A stretch of 34,658 nt of DNA from Rhodospirillales bacterium (GTDB lineage Bacteria > Pseudomonadota > Alphaproteobacteria > Rhodospirillales > JASLLZ01). The notes beneath the pieces were generated by a model that saw only the letters and a program-made list of their open reading frames with translations, did not search any database and was not told the origin of the DNA. Location of the stretch: NCBI GenBank assembly GCA_030746775.1, contig JASLLZ010000021.1, positions 1 to 34,658 of the forward strand. The letters run 5' to 3'. The translations under genes and the position numbers were made by a program. Positions 25,463-34,658 of the stretch are shown in pieces. Numbering within the stretch: position 1 is the stretch's first letter; the number at the start of each line of letters is the position of its first letter.

Positions 25463-26283
25463 CACGCCGTGATCCCGCGTTCGCGGCGCAGCACTTCGCC
25501 GGCCAGATGGAGGTAGGCCTGGGATCCGGCGCACTTCATGTCATAGACCAGGGCCGGCTTGCCGTGCGACGGCGCCTCCGAGACGCGGACGTTGCGCGGG
25601 ATGACCGTCTGGTAAACCTTGTCGCCGAAAAAGTCGCGCACGTCGTCGGCCACCATTCCCGACAGGTTGTTGCGGCGGTCGAACATGGTCAAAACGATAC
25701 CTTGAATTTCGAGGCCCGGATTAAAGGCCTGCTTGATGCGGTCGATGGTCTTGACCAGATGGCTGATCCCTTCGAGGGCGAAGAACTCGCACTGCAACGG
25801 CACCAGGACGGCATCGGCCGCGACCAAGGCGTTGATGGTCAGCAGGCCGAGCGCCGGCGGACAGTCGATGAGAATGTAATCGACATCGGCGGCGCTTCTG
25901 GCCAGGGCCTCCTTGAGACGGAATTCGCGGCGCGACACGCTCACCAATTCGATCTCGGCGCCGGTCAGGTCGATGCCCGCCGGCACGACGTGCAGGCGCG
26001 GAATTGACGTGGCGATCATGGCGTCGGCGAGCCCGGCCTCGCCGATCAGAACCTGATAGGAATTCAAGGACCGTTGGCGGTGCCCGATTCCAAGTCCGGT
26101 GCTGGCGTTGCCCTGGGGGTCAAGATCGATGATCAAGGTCTTCTTGTGAATTGCCGCCAGCGCCGTCGCCAGATTGATCGCGGTGGTCGTCTTGCCGACG
26201 CCGCCTTTCTGGTTGGCGACGGCGATGATGCGCGGTCGCTTGGGCGCCGTCGGCGTGGCTGAGGGGTTATCGGTTTCCATCAC
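25462..26283 (-). CDS. parA: Chromosome-partitioning ATPase ParA
   Basis: ParA is the ATPase that binds the nucleoid non-specifically and moves ParB-parS complexes apart. The 273-aa protein has the deviant Walker A KGGVGKTTT (K26, K31), LIIDLDPQGNASTGLG as the A'-motif, YILIDCPPALGLLT as Walker B, and the C-terminal VIPRNVRVSEAPSHGKPALVYD that marks chromosomal ParA. The start at 26283 gives MMETD; the next codon is also ATG. The 5' end overlaps rsmG by 17 bases. The rsmG-parA-parB order is typical. Confidence 0.97.
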   Translation of the reverse strand: MMETDNPSATPTAPKRPRIIAVANQKGGVGKTTTAINLATALAAIHKKTLIIDLDPQGNASTGLGIGHRQRSLNSYQVLIGEAGLADAMIATSIPRLHVVPAGIDLTGAEIELVSVSRREFRLKEALARSAADVDYILIDCPPALGLLTINALVAADAVLVPLQCEFFALEGISHLVKTIDRIKQAFNPGLEIQGIVLTMFDRRNNLSGMVADDVRDFFGDKVYQTVIPRNVRVSEAPSHGKPALVYDMKCAGSQAYLHLAGEVLRRERGITA

Positions 26284-26899
26284 GACGAGATATGTCCTCC
26301 ACGATCAGTATGACGCCCGAAGGATGCGAGGCGCTTTTGATCCGACTCGCCGCCATTGTCCATATTTTTTGCGATTCCGTCAATTCCTCTTCGACAGTGC
26401 GGCCTTTTAAGAATAGACACCTGGCGTGGGTCTTGACCAGCGGTTGGGCAAGGGCCAAAAGGCGGTCCAGGCGGGCACAGGCGCGCGCCGTGACGACATC
26501 GGCGCGGAGCCCGTCCAGGCTCTCGATACGGGCATGGTGGATGACGGCGCCGGCCTCGGTCAGGCGGTTGGCTTCGCCAAGGAAGGCGCACTTGCGTTGG
26601 TTGCTTTCCACCAGGTGGACCCGCGGGCCGCCCAGGATGGCAAGGACGAGACCGGGAAACCCGGCGCCGCTGCCCAGATCGATCAGGGTTCGGGCGGCGG
26701 GCGGAAGGTGGGCGTGGAGCTGCGCCGAGTCGAGGACGTGACGGCGCCACGGATCGGCCAGGCTGGCCCGGCTGACCAGATTGATGCGCCGCTGCCAACG
26801 AACCAGAAGGTCGACCAAGACCTCGAGACGCTCGACGGCGGCGGGCGCAAGTCCATGCTCGTCGCTCAACGCCCGGGCCGTCAGCGGCGCTTGTTTCAC
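26267..26899 (-). CDS. rsmG: 16S rRNA (guanine-527 N7)-methyltransferase RsmG
   Basis: RsmG (GidB) methylates G527 of 16S rRNA; its loss can give low-level streptomycin resistance. The product of about 210 residues has LVRWQRRINLVS, a DPWRRHVLDSAQL helix, the SAM-binding IDLGSGAGFPGLVLA motif, VESNQRKCAFL and ARACARLDRLL. I propose the GTG at 26899, with a G-rich stretch upstream. It leaves 20 bases after the mnmG stop and gives a normal family length. The frame is open further upstream but that part is inside mnmG. This start codon lies within an imperfect parS sequence, which is unusual. Confidence 0.93.
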   Translation of the reverse strand: MKQAPLTARALSDEHGLAPAAVERLEVLVDLLVRWQRRINLVSRASLADPWRRHVLDSAQLHAHLPPAARTLIDLGSGAGFPGLVLAILGGPRVHLVESNQRKCAFLGEANRLTEAGAVIHHARIESLDGLRADVVTARACARLDRLLALAQPLVKTHARCLFLKGRTVEEELTESQKIWTMAASRIKSASHPSGVILIVEDISRRDGNR

Positions 26900-26907
26900 G
26901 TCAAACC
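26892..26907. promoter_or_regulatory. parS: Imperfect parS site over the rsmG start
   Basis: TGTTTCACGTCAAACC matches the 16-base parS consensus TGTTTCACGTGAAACA at 14 positions. The first ten bases are intact, while the right half-site has one internal mismatch and one at the end. It spans the proposed rsmG GTG and lies about 2 kb from the two perfect sites. It may be a weaker ParB loading site or a chance match at a start codon. Confidence 0.45.
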
Positions 26908-26919
26908 CCGCCCCCCGGA

Positions 26920-28791
26920 TCAGGCGCCGGGATGGGAATGGCGGTGTTCCGCGCGCCGCACGTGGGCCAGCAGGACGCTCAACGAGGCCGGCGTCACGCC
27001 CGAGATGCGGGCCGCCGCGCCCAGGGTTGCCGGGCGCGCCCGGTCGAGCTTGCTGCGCACTTCGTTGGACAGGCCGTCGACGGCGCGGTAGTCCAGGTCG
27101 CCGGGCAAGAGCAGGGCTTCGTCCTGGCGAAAGGCCCTGACGTCGGCCTCCTGGCGTCGCAGGTACGACGCGTAGTGGCTCTCGATCTCGATCTGCCGGG
27201 CGATCTCCGGGGCGACGGCGCCGATCTCCGGCCACAGCGCCGTGAGCCTTTCCATGTCGACGCCCGGACAGGACAATAATTCGCCGGCGCCGCGCCGCAC
27301 TCCGTTCATCTTGACCGCGATGCCGTGCTCGCGGATCCGACTGGGCGTGGCATGGAGACCGGCCAGGACACGCCGCGTCCTTGCCAGGGCGGCGCGCTTG
27401 GCGGCGAAGGCGCGGCGGCGCGGCGCGCCGACGCAGCCGATGGCGGCGCCCGCCGGCGTCAACCTCTGGTCGGCGTTGTCGGCCCGTAGCATAAGGCGGT
27501 ATTCGGCCCTTGAGGTAAACATGCGGTAGGGTTCGGACGTCCCCAAGGTCACCAGGTCGTCGATCATGACGCCGATGAAAGCCTGCGCCCGGTCGAGGAC
27601 GAAGGTTTCATCGCCGCCCGCCAGGGCGGCGTTGACGCCGGCCATCAGGCCCTGGGCGGCGGCTTCTTCATAACCGGTGGTGCCGTTGATCTGGCCGGCC
27701 AGGAACAGGCCCGGGGCACGGCGTGCCTGTAGGGTGGGCTCCAGCTCGCGGGGATCGACATAGTCGTATTCGATGGCATAGCCGGGCCGCGTCATGCGCG
27801 CCTTCTCGAGGCCCGGGATGGTCTTCAGCAGGCGGCCCTGGACGTCCTTGGGCAAGGACGTGGAGATGCCGTTGGGGTAGATGGTGGGATCGTCCAAGCC
27901 TTCCGGCTCCAAATAAATTCGGTGGTGGTCGCGGTCCGCGAAACGGACCACCTTGTCCTCGATGGACGGGCAGTAGCGCGGACCGGCGGCCTCGATCTGG
28001 CCGGAATAAAGCGGCGAGCGGTGCAGGTTGGCGGCGATCAATTGGTGGCTGTCGGGCGTCGTCCAGGTGATGGCGCAGTCGACCTGCGGCGTCTTTATGC
28101 GCCCGGTCAGGAACGAAAACGGCTCGGGCGGGTGGTCGCCCTTCTGGACCTCGAGGCGGCGCCAGTCGACGGTGCGGCCATCGAGCCTGGGCGGCGTCCC
28201 CGTCTTCAGACGCCCGAGGACCAGGCCCAGACGCTTCAGGGTATAGGCCAGGCCGACCGCCGGGCGGTCGCCGACCCGGCCGGCGGGAAATCGTTGCGCG
28301 CCGACGTGGATCAGGCCGCGCAGGAAGGTTCCCGTGGTCACGACGACGGCCGAGCCAAGGACCCGGGCGCCGCCGGCGACGATGACGCCGCGAACCCGGC
28401 CGGCGCCGTCGACGATCAGATCCTCGACCGCCTGGGCGCGGATTTCCAGGTTCGGCTGCTCGCCCAGCAAGTCCTGCACGGCGTCTTTGTAGAGACCTCG
28501 GTCGGCTTGGGCGCGCGGCCCCCTGACGGCCGCGCCGCGGCTTCGGTTGAGGACGCGGAACTGGATGCCGGCCCGGTCGATGGCGCGCCCCATGACGCCG
28601 TCCAGGGCATCGATCTCGCGCACCAACTGACCCTTGGCCAGGCCGCCGATGGCCGGGTTGCACGACATCTCGCCGATGGTCTCGACCCGATGGGTAAGCA
28701 ACACGGTGCGCCGCCCCATGCGCGCCGCCGCCGCCGCCGCCTCGCAGCCGGCGTGACCGCCGCCAACAACTATCACGTCGAACTTGTTCAT
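26920..28791 (-). CDS. mnmG: tRNA uridine-5-carboxymethylaminomethyl modification enzyme MnmG
   Basis: MnmG (GidA) works with MnmE to build the cmnm5 group on U34 of certain tRNAs, using FAD and a folate one-carbon donor. The 623-aa protein starts [19 protein letters not shown], the FAD-binding Rossmann motif. It contains [69 protein letters not shown] and a helical C-terminus with [21 protein letters not shown]. Length is standard. It is followed 20 bases later by rsmG. Two parS sites lie upstream, and its promoter may give a leaderless message. Confidence 0.98.
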   Translation of the reverse strand: MNKFDVIVVGGGHAGCEAAAAAARMGRRTVLLTHRVETIGEMSCNPAIGGLAKGQLVREIDALDGVMGRAIDRAGIQFRVLNRSRGAAVRGPRAQADRGLYKDAVQDLLGEQPNLEIRAQAVEDLIVDGAGRVRGVIVAGGARVLGSAVVVTTGTFLRGLIHVGAQRFPAGRVGDRPAVGLAYTLKRLGLVLGRLKTGTPPRLDGRTVDWRRLEVQKGDHPPEPFSFLTGRIKTPQVDCAITWTTPDSHQLIAANLHRSPLYSGQIEAAGPRYCPSIEDKVVRFADRDHHRIYLEPEGLDDPTIYPNGISTSLPKDVQGRLLKTIPGLEKARMTRPGYAIEYDYVDPRELEPTLQARRAPGLFLAGQINGTTGYEEAAAQGLMAGVNAALAGGDETFVLDRAQAFIGVMIDDLVTLGTSEPYRMFTSRAEYRLMLRADNADQRLTPAGAAIGCVGAPRRRAFAAKRAALARTRRVLAGLHATPSRIREHGIAVKMNGVRRGAGELLSCPGVDMERLTALWPEIGAVAPEIARQIEIESHYASYLRRQEADVRAFRQDEALLLPGDLDYRAVDGLSNEVRSKLDRARPATLGAAARISGVTPASLSVLLAHVRRAEHRHSHPGA

Positions 28792-28797
28792 GGCGTC

Positions 28798-28826
28798 AAT
28801 CTAGGATTCAGTCTCGGTCAAGTCAA
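28798..28826 (-). promoter_or_regulatory. Candidate mnmG promoter, possibly leaderless
   Basis: On the minus strand TTGACT (28821-28826) and TAGATT (28798-28803) are separated by 17 bases and resemble a sigma-70-type promoter. Upstream of the -35 is an AT-rich patch (28835-28851) with GTTAA/TTAAC arms that could be an UP element. The -10 lies only 6 bases from the mnmG ATG, and I see no ribosome site, so the transcript would start at or very near the start codon. Confidence 0.45.
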
Positions 28827-28920
28827 ACCGTCAAGTTAACAAATAATTAACAATGGCGCCGGAGTCGTGAACCCGGCGCTGGAATCATGGCACAGTCTTG
28901 GTGGAGTCATGGCCGCTCAA

Positions 28921-28936
28921 TGTTTCACGTGAAACA
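28921..28936. promoter_or_regulatory. parS: parS centromere site (perfect)
   Basis: TGTTTCACGTGAAACA is an exact match to the universal 16-base palindromic parS site bound by chromosomal ParB. It lies in the mnmE-mnmG intergenic region, 52 bases from an identical second copy. Together with parA and parB downstream it makes a complete ParABS segregation locus, which usually lies near the replication origin. Confidence 0.95.
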
Positions 28937-28972
28937 TGTAACGCGGATTTTCGACCCGCGAAACGGCGGCCT

Positions 28973-28988
28973 TGTTTCACGTGAAACA
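28973..28988. promoter_or_regulatory. parS: parS centromere site (perfect, second copy)
   Basis: This is a second exact copy of the 16-base parS palindrome. Its last base directly precedes the bases of the mnmE stop codon (28989-28991 on the minus strand). Start-to-start distance from the first site is 52 bases, about five helical turns, so both sites present a similar face of the DNA. Confidence 0.95.
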
Positions 28989-30332
28989 TCACTTGCCGAT
29001 ACAGAAGTCGCGAAAGATGATGTCGAGCATGTCCTCGACCCCGACCCGCCCGGTAATGCGGCCGAGAGCGCGCGCCGCCAGCCTGAGGTCCTCGGCCGCC
29101 AGTTCCGGCGCATCGGCGGCGAGGAACCGGCCGAGACCGGCGCGGCACTCCTCCAGGGCCTGGCGATGACGCTGGCGGGTCAGGAGCGGCTGGGCGGAGA
29201 CCGACCAGTGCGCCGCCACCTCGTCTTCGAGGGCCGCCACCAGGGCATCGACGCCATCGCCCGTCAACACCGAGACGGCATGGGCCGGCCGGCCGCCGAT
29301 CGAGAGCGGCGGCTTGGGCATCGCCAGGTCGGCCTTGTTGATTGCCACCACCGTATCGGCGTCGACAAGGCCTGCCGTTTCATCGTCGACATCGGGCCAC
29401 GACGGCGCGTCGAAGACGGCCAGCTTGAGATCGGCGTCGCCGGCGCGCCGGCGCGCCCGGCGCACCCCTTCGCGTTCGACCTCGTCATCGCTGTCGCCGA
29501 GGCCCGCCGTATCGGCCACCGTCACCGGATAGCCGCCGAGGTCCATGTGAACCTCGATCACGTCGCGGGTCGTCCCGGCGCTATCCGATACGATGGCCGC
29601 GTCGAGCCCCGCCAGCAGGTTCAAGAGGCTCGACTTGCCGACATTCGGCGGACCCATGATGACGACTTGGGTTCCGGCGCGCAGGCGCTCGCCCACCCCG
29701 CCGTCGGCCAGGTGGTCGGCGATCCGGCAATCGAGGGCGGCGACCTCGAGGCGCACCTTGGTATCGATCTCCTCGGGCAGGTCCTCGTCCGAGAAATCGA
29801 TGGTCGCCTCCTGGTGGGCCAGGGCGGCGAGAAGTTTGTGGCGCCAGTTTTCATAGAGCCGTCCCAGATCGCCGCCCAGCTGACGCAGGGCCTGGCGGCG
29901 CTGGGCCGCCGTCTCGGCGGCGACCAGATCGGCCAGACCCTCGGCCGCCGTCAGGTCCATCTTGCCGTTCTCGAAGGCGCGCCGGGTGAACTCGCCGGCC
30001 TCGGCCGGGCGCAGCCCCGGGCAGGCCGCCAGGGCATCGAGCACCGCCGCCACCGTCGCCCGGCCGCCGTGGACGTGAAGCTCGGCCGTGTCCTCGCCGG
30101 TGTAGCTCGCCGGTCCGGGCATCCACACGGCCAGTCCGTCGTCGATCACCTCGCCGCTGGCGCCGTCGGTGACGCGGGCCCTGACCAAGCGGCGCGGCGC
30201 CGTCAAGGTACCGGTCAGGCGGCGCAAGGCGGCGGCGGCGCCAGGTCCCGACAGGCGAATCACGCAGACCCCGGCCGGGCCGGCGCCGGTGCTCGGCGCG
30301 AAGATCGTATCGGGGCTGATTACGGATGTCAT
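28989..30332 (-). CDS. mnmE: tRNA modification GTPase MnmE
   Basis: MnmE (TrmE) is the GTPase partner of MnmG in U34 tRNA modification. The 447-aa protein has an N-terminal folate-binding domain (DTIFAPSTGAGPAGVCVIRLSGP, then LHVHGG and PGEFTRRAFENGKMDL-like motifs). The G domain is inserted in a helical domain and has G1 GPPNVGKSSLLN, G3 DTAGLGD and G4 NKAD. The C-terminal CIGK contains the conserved catalytic-region Cys. The ATG at 30332 gives MTSVISPDTI. It is followed by parS sites and mnmG, and preceded by a strong -10 hexamer. Confidence 0.98.
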   Translation of the reverse strand: MTSVISPDTIFAPSTGAGPAGVCVIRLSGPGAAAALRRLTGTLTAPRRLVRARVTDGASGEVIDDGLAVWMPGPASYTGEDTAELHVHGGRATVAAVLDALAACPGLRPAEAGEFTRRAFENGKMDLTAAEGLADLVAAETAAQRRQALRQLGGDLGRLYENWRHKLLAALAHQEATIDFSDEDLPEEIDTKVRLEVAALDCRIADHLADGGVGERLRAGTQVVIMGPPNVGKSSLLNLLAGLDAAIVSDSAGTTRDVIEVHMDLGGYPVTVADTAGLGDSDDEVEREGVRRARRRAGDADLKLAVFDAPSWPDVDDETAGLVDADTVVAINKADLAMPKPPLSIGGRPAHAVSVLTGDGVDALVAALEDEVAAHWSVSAQPLLTRQRHRQALEECRAGLGRFLAADAPELAAEDLRLAARALGRITGRVGVEDMLDIIFRDFCIGK

Positions 30333-30373
30333 TACGAAGCCAAAATGACCGGGATGATTATCCGGCCATACAC

Positions 30374-30379
30374 ATTATA
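30374..30379 (-). promoter_or_regulatory. -10 hexamer upstream of mnmE
   Basis: A perfect TATAAT on the minus strand sits in an unusually AT-rich patch between the ferredoxin stop and mnmE, leaving a leader of about 40 bases. No good -35 lies at the expected distance. It may let mnmE be transcribed apart from the upstream ferredoxin gene. Confidence 0.45.
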
Positions 30380-30388
30380 TAGTAAGTC

Positions 30389-30727
30389 TTATTCATCAGG
30401 CCCCATCATCAAGTGTTCCACCGGCTTCCCGTCGCGCAGGTGGCCGGTCAAGATCCGCTCCGCGTCGCCCCGGTTGGCACAGCTGTACCAGACCTCGTCG
30501 GGATAGATCACCACGGCCGGGCGCTTGTCGCAGCGGCCCAGGCAGCCGGCCGACGTGATGTGGACGCCCTCGAGACCCATCTCGTGGGCCCGTTCCTTCA
30601 TGAAGTCGTAGACCTCGGCCGATCCTTCAACGGCGCACGAGCCATGCGGATGATCGTCGGCGCGGCGGTTGACGCAGAAGAAAAGATGGGCCCGGAAATA
30701 GGGCTGTTTCGATGGCTGGTCCGTCAT
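30389..30727 (-). CDS. Thioredoxin-like [2Fe-2S] ferredoxin
   Basis: This 112-aa protein belongs to the thioredoxin-fold ferredoxins, related to the NuoE C-terminal domain, that carry one [2Fe-2S] cluster. The four ligands are visible as C18, C31, C62 and C66, in FFCVNRR, GSCAVEG and GCLGRC. VVIYPDEVWY and a C-terminal PVEHLM motif complete the family pattern. It starts 2 bases after the stop of the DUF6489 gene, so the two form an operon. The electron partners are unknown. Similar ferredoxins often stand alone near housekeeping genes. Confidence 0.92.
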   Translation of the reverse strand: MTDQPSKQPYFRAHLFFCVNRRADDHPHGSCAVEGSAEVYDFMKERAHEMGLEGVHITSAGCLGRCDKRPAVVIYPDEVWYSCANRGDAERILTGHLRDGKPVEHLMMGPDE

Positions 30728-30729
30728 GG

Positions 30730-30978
30730 CTATTTCTCCCGTTCGGTTTTACCGCCGGTCATGGTCGACCAGAACGTTTTTTGCATTTGCTCGAAGCCCT
30801 CGACCCCGGCCGGCATCCAGGTCTTGAGCATGTCCTCGGGCGTCATGGCGGCAAGGCCCGCCTTGAGGCGCTCCTCGATCTCGGCCACCATCGTCTTGTG
30901 CAGGGACTCGACGGCGGGCAGACCGAAGAAGGTCCGGGCCTCGTCGGGTGAACAGTCGATATCGATGCGTATCTTCAT
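30730..30978 (-). CDS. DUF6489-type small protein
   Basis: The 82-aa protein begins MKIRIDIDCSPDEARTFFGLP, the opening I associate with the DUF6489 family of alphaproteobacteria. The remainder is helical with MTPEDMLKTWMPAGVEGFEQMQKTFW and a charged tail. The function is unknown. The ATG at 30978 follows GAGGGG at 7 bases; a longer frame to 31023 has no ribosome site. It lies immediately before the ferredoxin gene and is divergent from the YyaL-like gene. Confidence 0.82.
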   Translation of the reverse strand: MKIRIDIDCSPDEARTFFGLPAVESLHKTMVAEIEERLKAGLAAMTPEDMLKTWMPAGVEGFEQMQKTFWSTMTGGKTEREK

Positions 30979-31117
30979 TTGCCATCCCCTCTTCGCGGCG
31001 GGTTTTGCCGGCGCCAAACCCATCCGGGAAAAATGGTTGTTTCATCCCCCGATTGAGTCAAAGTAAGCCAGGCTGGCGGTCGGCGCAACGGCGGCGCATC
31101 GCCCGGAGGTTTTGCCC

Positions 31118-33145
<2,028 letters not shown>

Positions 33146-33154
33146 TCTCTTTTC

Positions 33155-33606
33155 ATGGCCCATCTGTCGGTGCACAGCCCGGTCGGGGCGCTGAGCGTTT
33201 TCGAAGACGCGGGCTCGGTCGTGGCCCTGGAATGGGGCCGCACCCCGGGCGGCGACGCGACGCCGCTGCTGGGCGAAGCCACGCGCCAGCTGGAGGCTTA
33301 TTTCAAGGGCGAACTGAAGGAATTCGATCTGCCCCTGCGCCCCCAAGGGACGCCGTTCCAAAAGGCCCTGTGGCGCCGTCTCGCCGCCATCCCCCATGGT
33401 CGGGTCCTGACCTACGGCGCCCTGGCCAAGCGCATGGGAAGCGGTCCCGCGCCGTCGGCGGTGCCGGTGGGCGCAACCCCATCCCGATCATTATCCCGTG
33501 CCACCGGGTGGTCGGGGCCGGCGGGCGTCTGGGCGGCTTTTCAGGCGGAACGGGGCCGCATACCAAACGGGCGCTCCTGCGGCTCGAGGGCGCCGCCGGC
33601 GATTGA
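33155..33606 (+). pseudogene. ogt: Methylated-DNA-protein cysteine methyltransferase, frameshifted
   Basis: Ogt-type proteins repair O6-alkylguanine by moving the alkyl group to their own Cys. The frame from the ATG at 33155 gives a normal start, with [16 protein letters not shown] and [29 protein letters not shown]. Near 33441-33450 homology jumps to another frame, which reads [23 protein letters not shown] and GGFSGG and stops at 33606. The active-site Cys codon is 33499-33501 in that second frame. A single missing base in the GAAGCGGTCCCGCG stretch would restore one protein of about 150 aa. As it stands, the first frame reads on to 34000 without the PCHRV site. This is either a real inactivating mutation or a sequencing or assembly error. 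Confidence 0.85.
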
Positions 33607-33659
33607 CAGGTCCGGCGCCGCCGGGCATCAATCGCCATCGCCAACAAAGGAATCGCATC

Positions 33660-34637
33660 ATGACCAAGGCCATCCTCATCCAAGAACCGGGCGCCGCCGG
33701 CGTCCTCAAGTGGGTCGACGTCAGGGTCGGCAAACCCGCACCCAAGGAAGTCCGTGTCCGCCACACCGCCGTCGGTCTCAACTACATCGACATCTATCAC
33801 CGCTCCGGCCATTACCCGCTGCCCCAGTACCCGGCTCCGCTGGGCATGGAGGGCGCCGGCGTTATCGAAGCCGTCGGACGCAGCGTGCGCGGCCTCAAGG
33901 TCGGCCAGCGCGTCGCCTACGCCACCCTGCCCCTCGGCGCCTATGCGCAAGCCCGCCTGATCGCAGCCGACCGGGTCGTGCCGGTGCCGGCAGAGGTTAG
34001 CGACGAGATCGCCGCCGCCGTCATGCTCAAGGGAATGACGGCCGAATATCTGATCCGGCGCACCTATCGGGTCGGCAAGAACGACACCATCTTGGTCCAC
34101 GCCGCGGCCGGCGGCGTCGGCACCATCTTGTGTCAGTGGGCCAAGCACCTCGGCGCCACGGTCATCGGCACCGTGGGCTCGGCCAGGAAGGCCAGGCTGG
34201 CGCGCGCGCTGGGTTGCGATCACGTCATCGATTATTCGCGCCAAGACGTGGCGGCGCGGGTGCAGAGGATCACCCGCGGCGCCGGCGTGCCGGTGGTCTT
34301 CGACGGAGTCGGAAAGGCGACATTTTCCGCTTCCATCGACAGCCTGGCGCCGCGCGGCCTGATGGTCTGTTTCGGCAACGCCTCGGGCCCGGCGCCCCTG
34401 ATCGACACCCACATGCTGGGCCACAAGGGATCGCTTTACCTGACGCGGCCGTCGCTGGTCACCTACACCGCCGTCCGGTCCGACCTGCTGGCCAGCGCCC
34501 GGGCCTTGTTCAAGGTCATCGCCGAGGGCCATGTCAAGGTCGGCGTCAGCGCCACCTTTGCGCTTAAGGACGCGGCCAAGGCACAGCGCGCATTGGAAAA
34601 ACGCCAGACGACGGGATCAACCGTTTTGATCCCGTAA
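33660..34637 (+). CDS. NADPH:quinone oxidoreductase (zinc-free MDR family)
   Basis: This is a QorA-like enzyme that reduces quinones with NADPH. The 325-aa protein has an N-terminal GroES-like domain (GLNYIDIYHRSGHYPLP, PLGMEGAGVIEAVG), then a Rossmann domain with LVHAAAGGVGTILCQWAKHLGATVIGTVGS. It also has VFDGVGKATFSASIDSLAPRGLMVCFGNASG and a final TTGSTVLIP. The zinc-ligand residues of alcohol dehydrogenases are absent, as expected. The ATG at 33660 follows AAAGGA at 8 bases; the frame is open further upstream inside the ogt remnant but that part is not homologous. The stop lies 21 bases from the window end. Confidence 0.94.
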   Translation: MTKAILIQEPGAAGVLKWVDVRVGKPAPKEVRVRHTAVGLNYIDIYHRSGHYPLPQYPAPLGMEGAGVIEAVGRSVRGLKVGQRVAYATLPLGAYAQARLIAADRVVPVPAEVSDEIAAAVMLKGMTAEYLIRRTYRVGKNDTILVHAAAGGVGTILCQWAKHLGATVIGTVGSARKARLARALGCDHVIDYSRQDVAARVQRITRGAGVPVVFDGVGKATFSASIDSLAPRGLMVCFGNASGPAPLIDTHMLGHKGSLYLTRPSLVTYTAVRSDLLASARALFKVIAEGHVKVGVSATFALKDAAKAQRALEKRQTTGSTVLIP

Positions 34638-34658
34638 CGGTTTTGGTGATTTATATCG

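Noticed and set aside
28792-28988. Replication origin in the mnmE-mnmG gap
   Set aside because: There is an AT-rich patch and two parS sites, but I saw no TTATCCACA-type DnaA boxes, so an origin is not supported here.
28887-30506. Plus-strand open frame of 539 codons across mnmE
   Set aside because: It is antisense to mnmE, whose GTPase motifs are unmistakable. Long antisense frames are common in G+C-rich DNA and this one shows no family motif.
33155-34000. A 281-aa protein from the ogt start to 34000
   Set aside because: After residue ~95 the translation loses homology and becomes Ser/Arg/Pro-rich while overlapping the quinone oxidoreductase; the true continuation is in another frame.

Overview
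The window is about 34.7 kb of G+C-rich chromosome from a Gram-negative bacterium, most likely an alphaproteobacterium and probably a Rhodospirillales relative. The evidence is a run of mnmE, mnmG, rsmG, parA and parB, a DUF3576 lipoprotein upstream of leuS, lptE and holA, an alphaproteobacterial-type RibA with an extra N-terminal domain, a Rhodospirillales-like trimeric porin, and a canonical sigma-54 promoter. The lineage call is an inference from gene content, not from a marker search.

Layout. 1-79 is the tail of an ammonium transporter. 364-1621 is accessory DNA: one uncharacterised protein behind an operator-like promoter, then the C-terminal half of a broken secreted-protein gene. 1712-5790 holds ftsK, lolA and xthA on the plus strand. 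They end at a large hairpin that separates xthA from a convergent OmpR-type response regulator. ribA follows, then a sigma-54-controlled gene of unknown function (8214-9053). Next come a membrane-anchored SGNH hydrolase, a PLP homeostasis protein divergent from a TenI-like thiamine-phosphate-synthase homologue, and a porin.

13172-19655 looks like a surface-glycan or modification island. It contains a radical SAM/SPASM enzyme, an overlapping pair of Gfo/Idh/MocA dehydrogenase and second radical SAM/SPASM enzyme, a TPR protein fused to a GT-B-like glycosyltransferase, and a small DxD glycosyltransferase. The dehydrogenase/radical SAM pair is lower in G+C and is flanked by related repeats in opposite orientation. 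It is the best candidate here for an undescribed, transferred enzyme system.

19750-24452 is an envelope and replication block: DUF3576 lipoprotein, leuS, lptE, holA, with short overlaps. It converges on a minus-strand series running from 30978 down to 24500: DUF6489, [2Fe-2S] ferredoxin, mnmE, mnmG, rsmG, parA, parB. Two perfect parS sites lie between mnmE and mnmG, and a third, imperfect one covers the proposed rsmG start codon. The ParABS centromere is therefore embedded in its own gene cluster. The window ends with a YyaL/SPATA20-type thioredoxin-fold protein, a frameshifted ogt-like DNA methyltransferase gene, and a quinone oxidoreductase. I saw no tRNA, rRNA, CRISPR array or intact insertion sequence.
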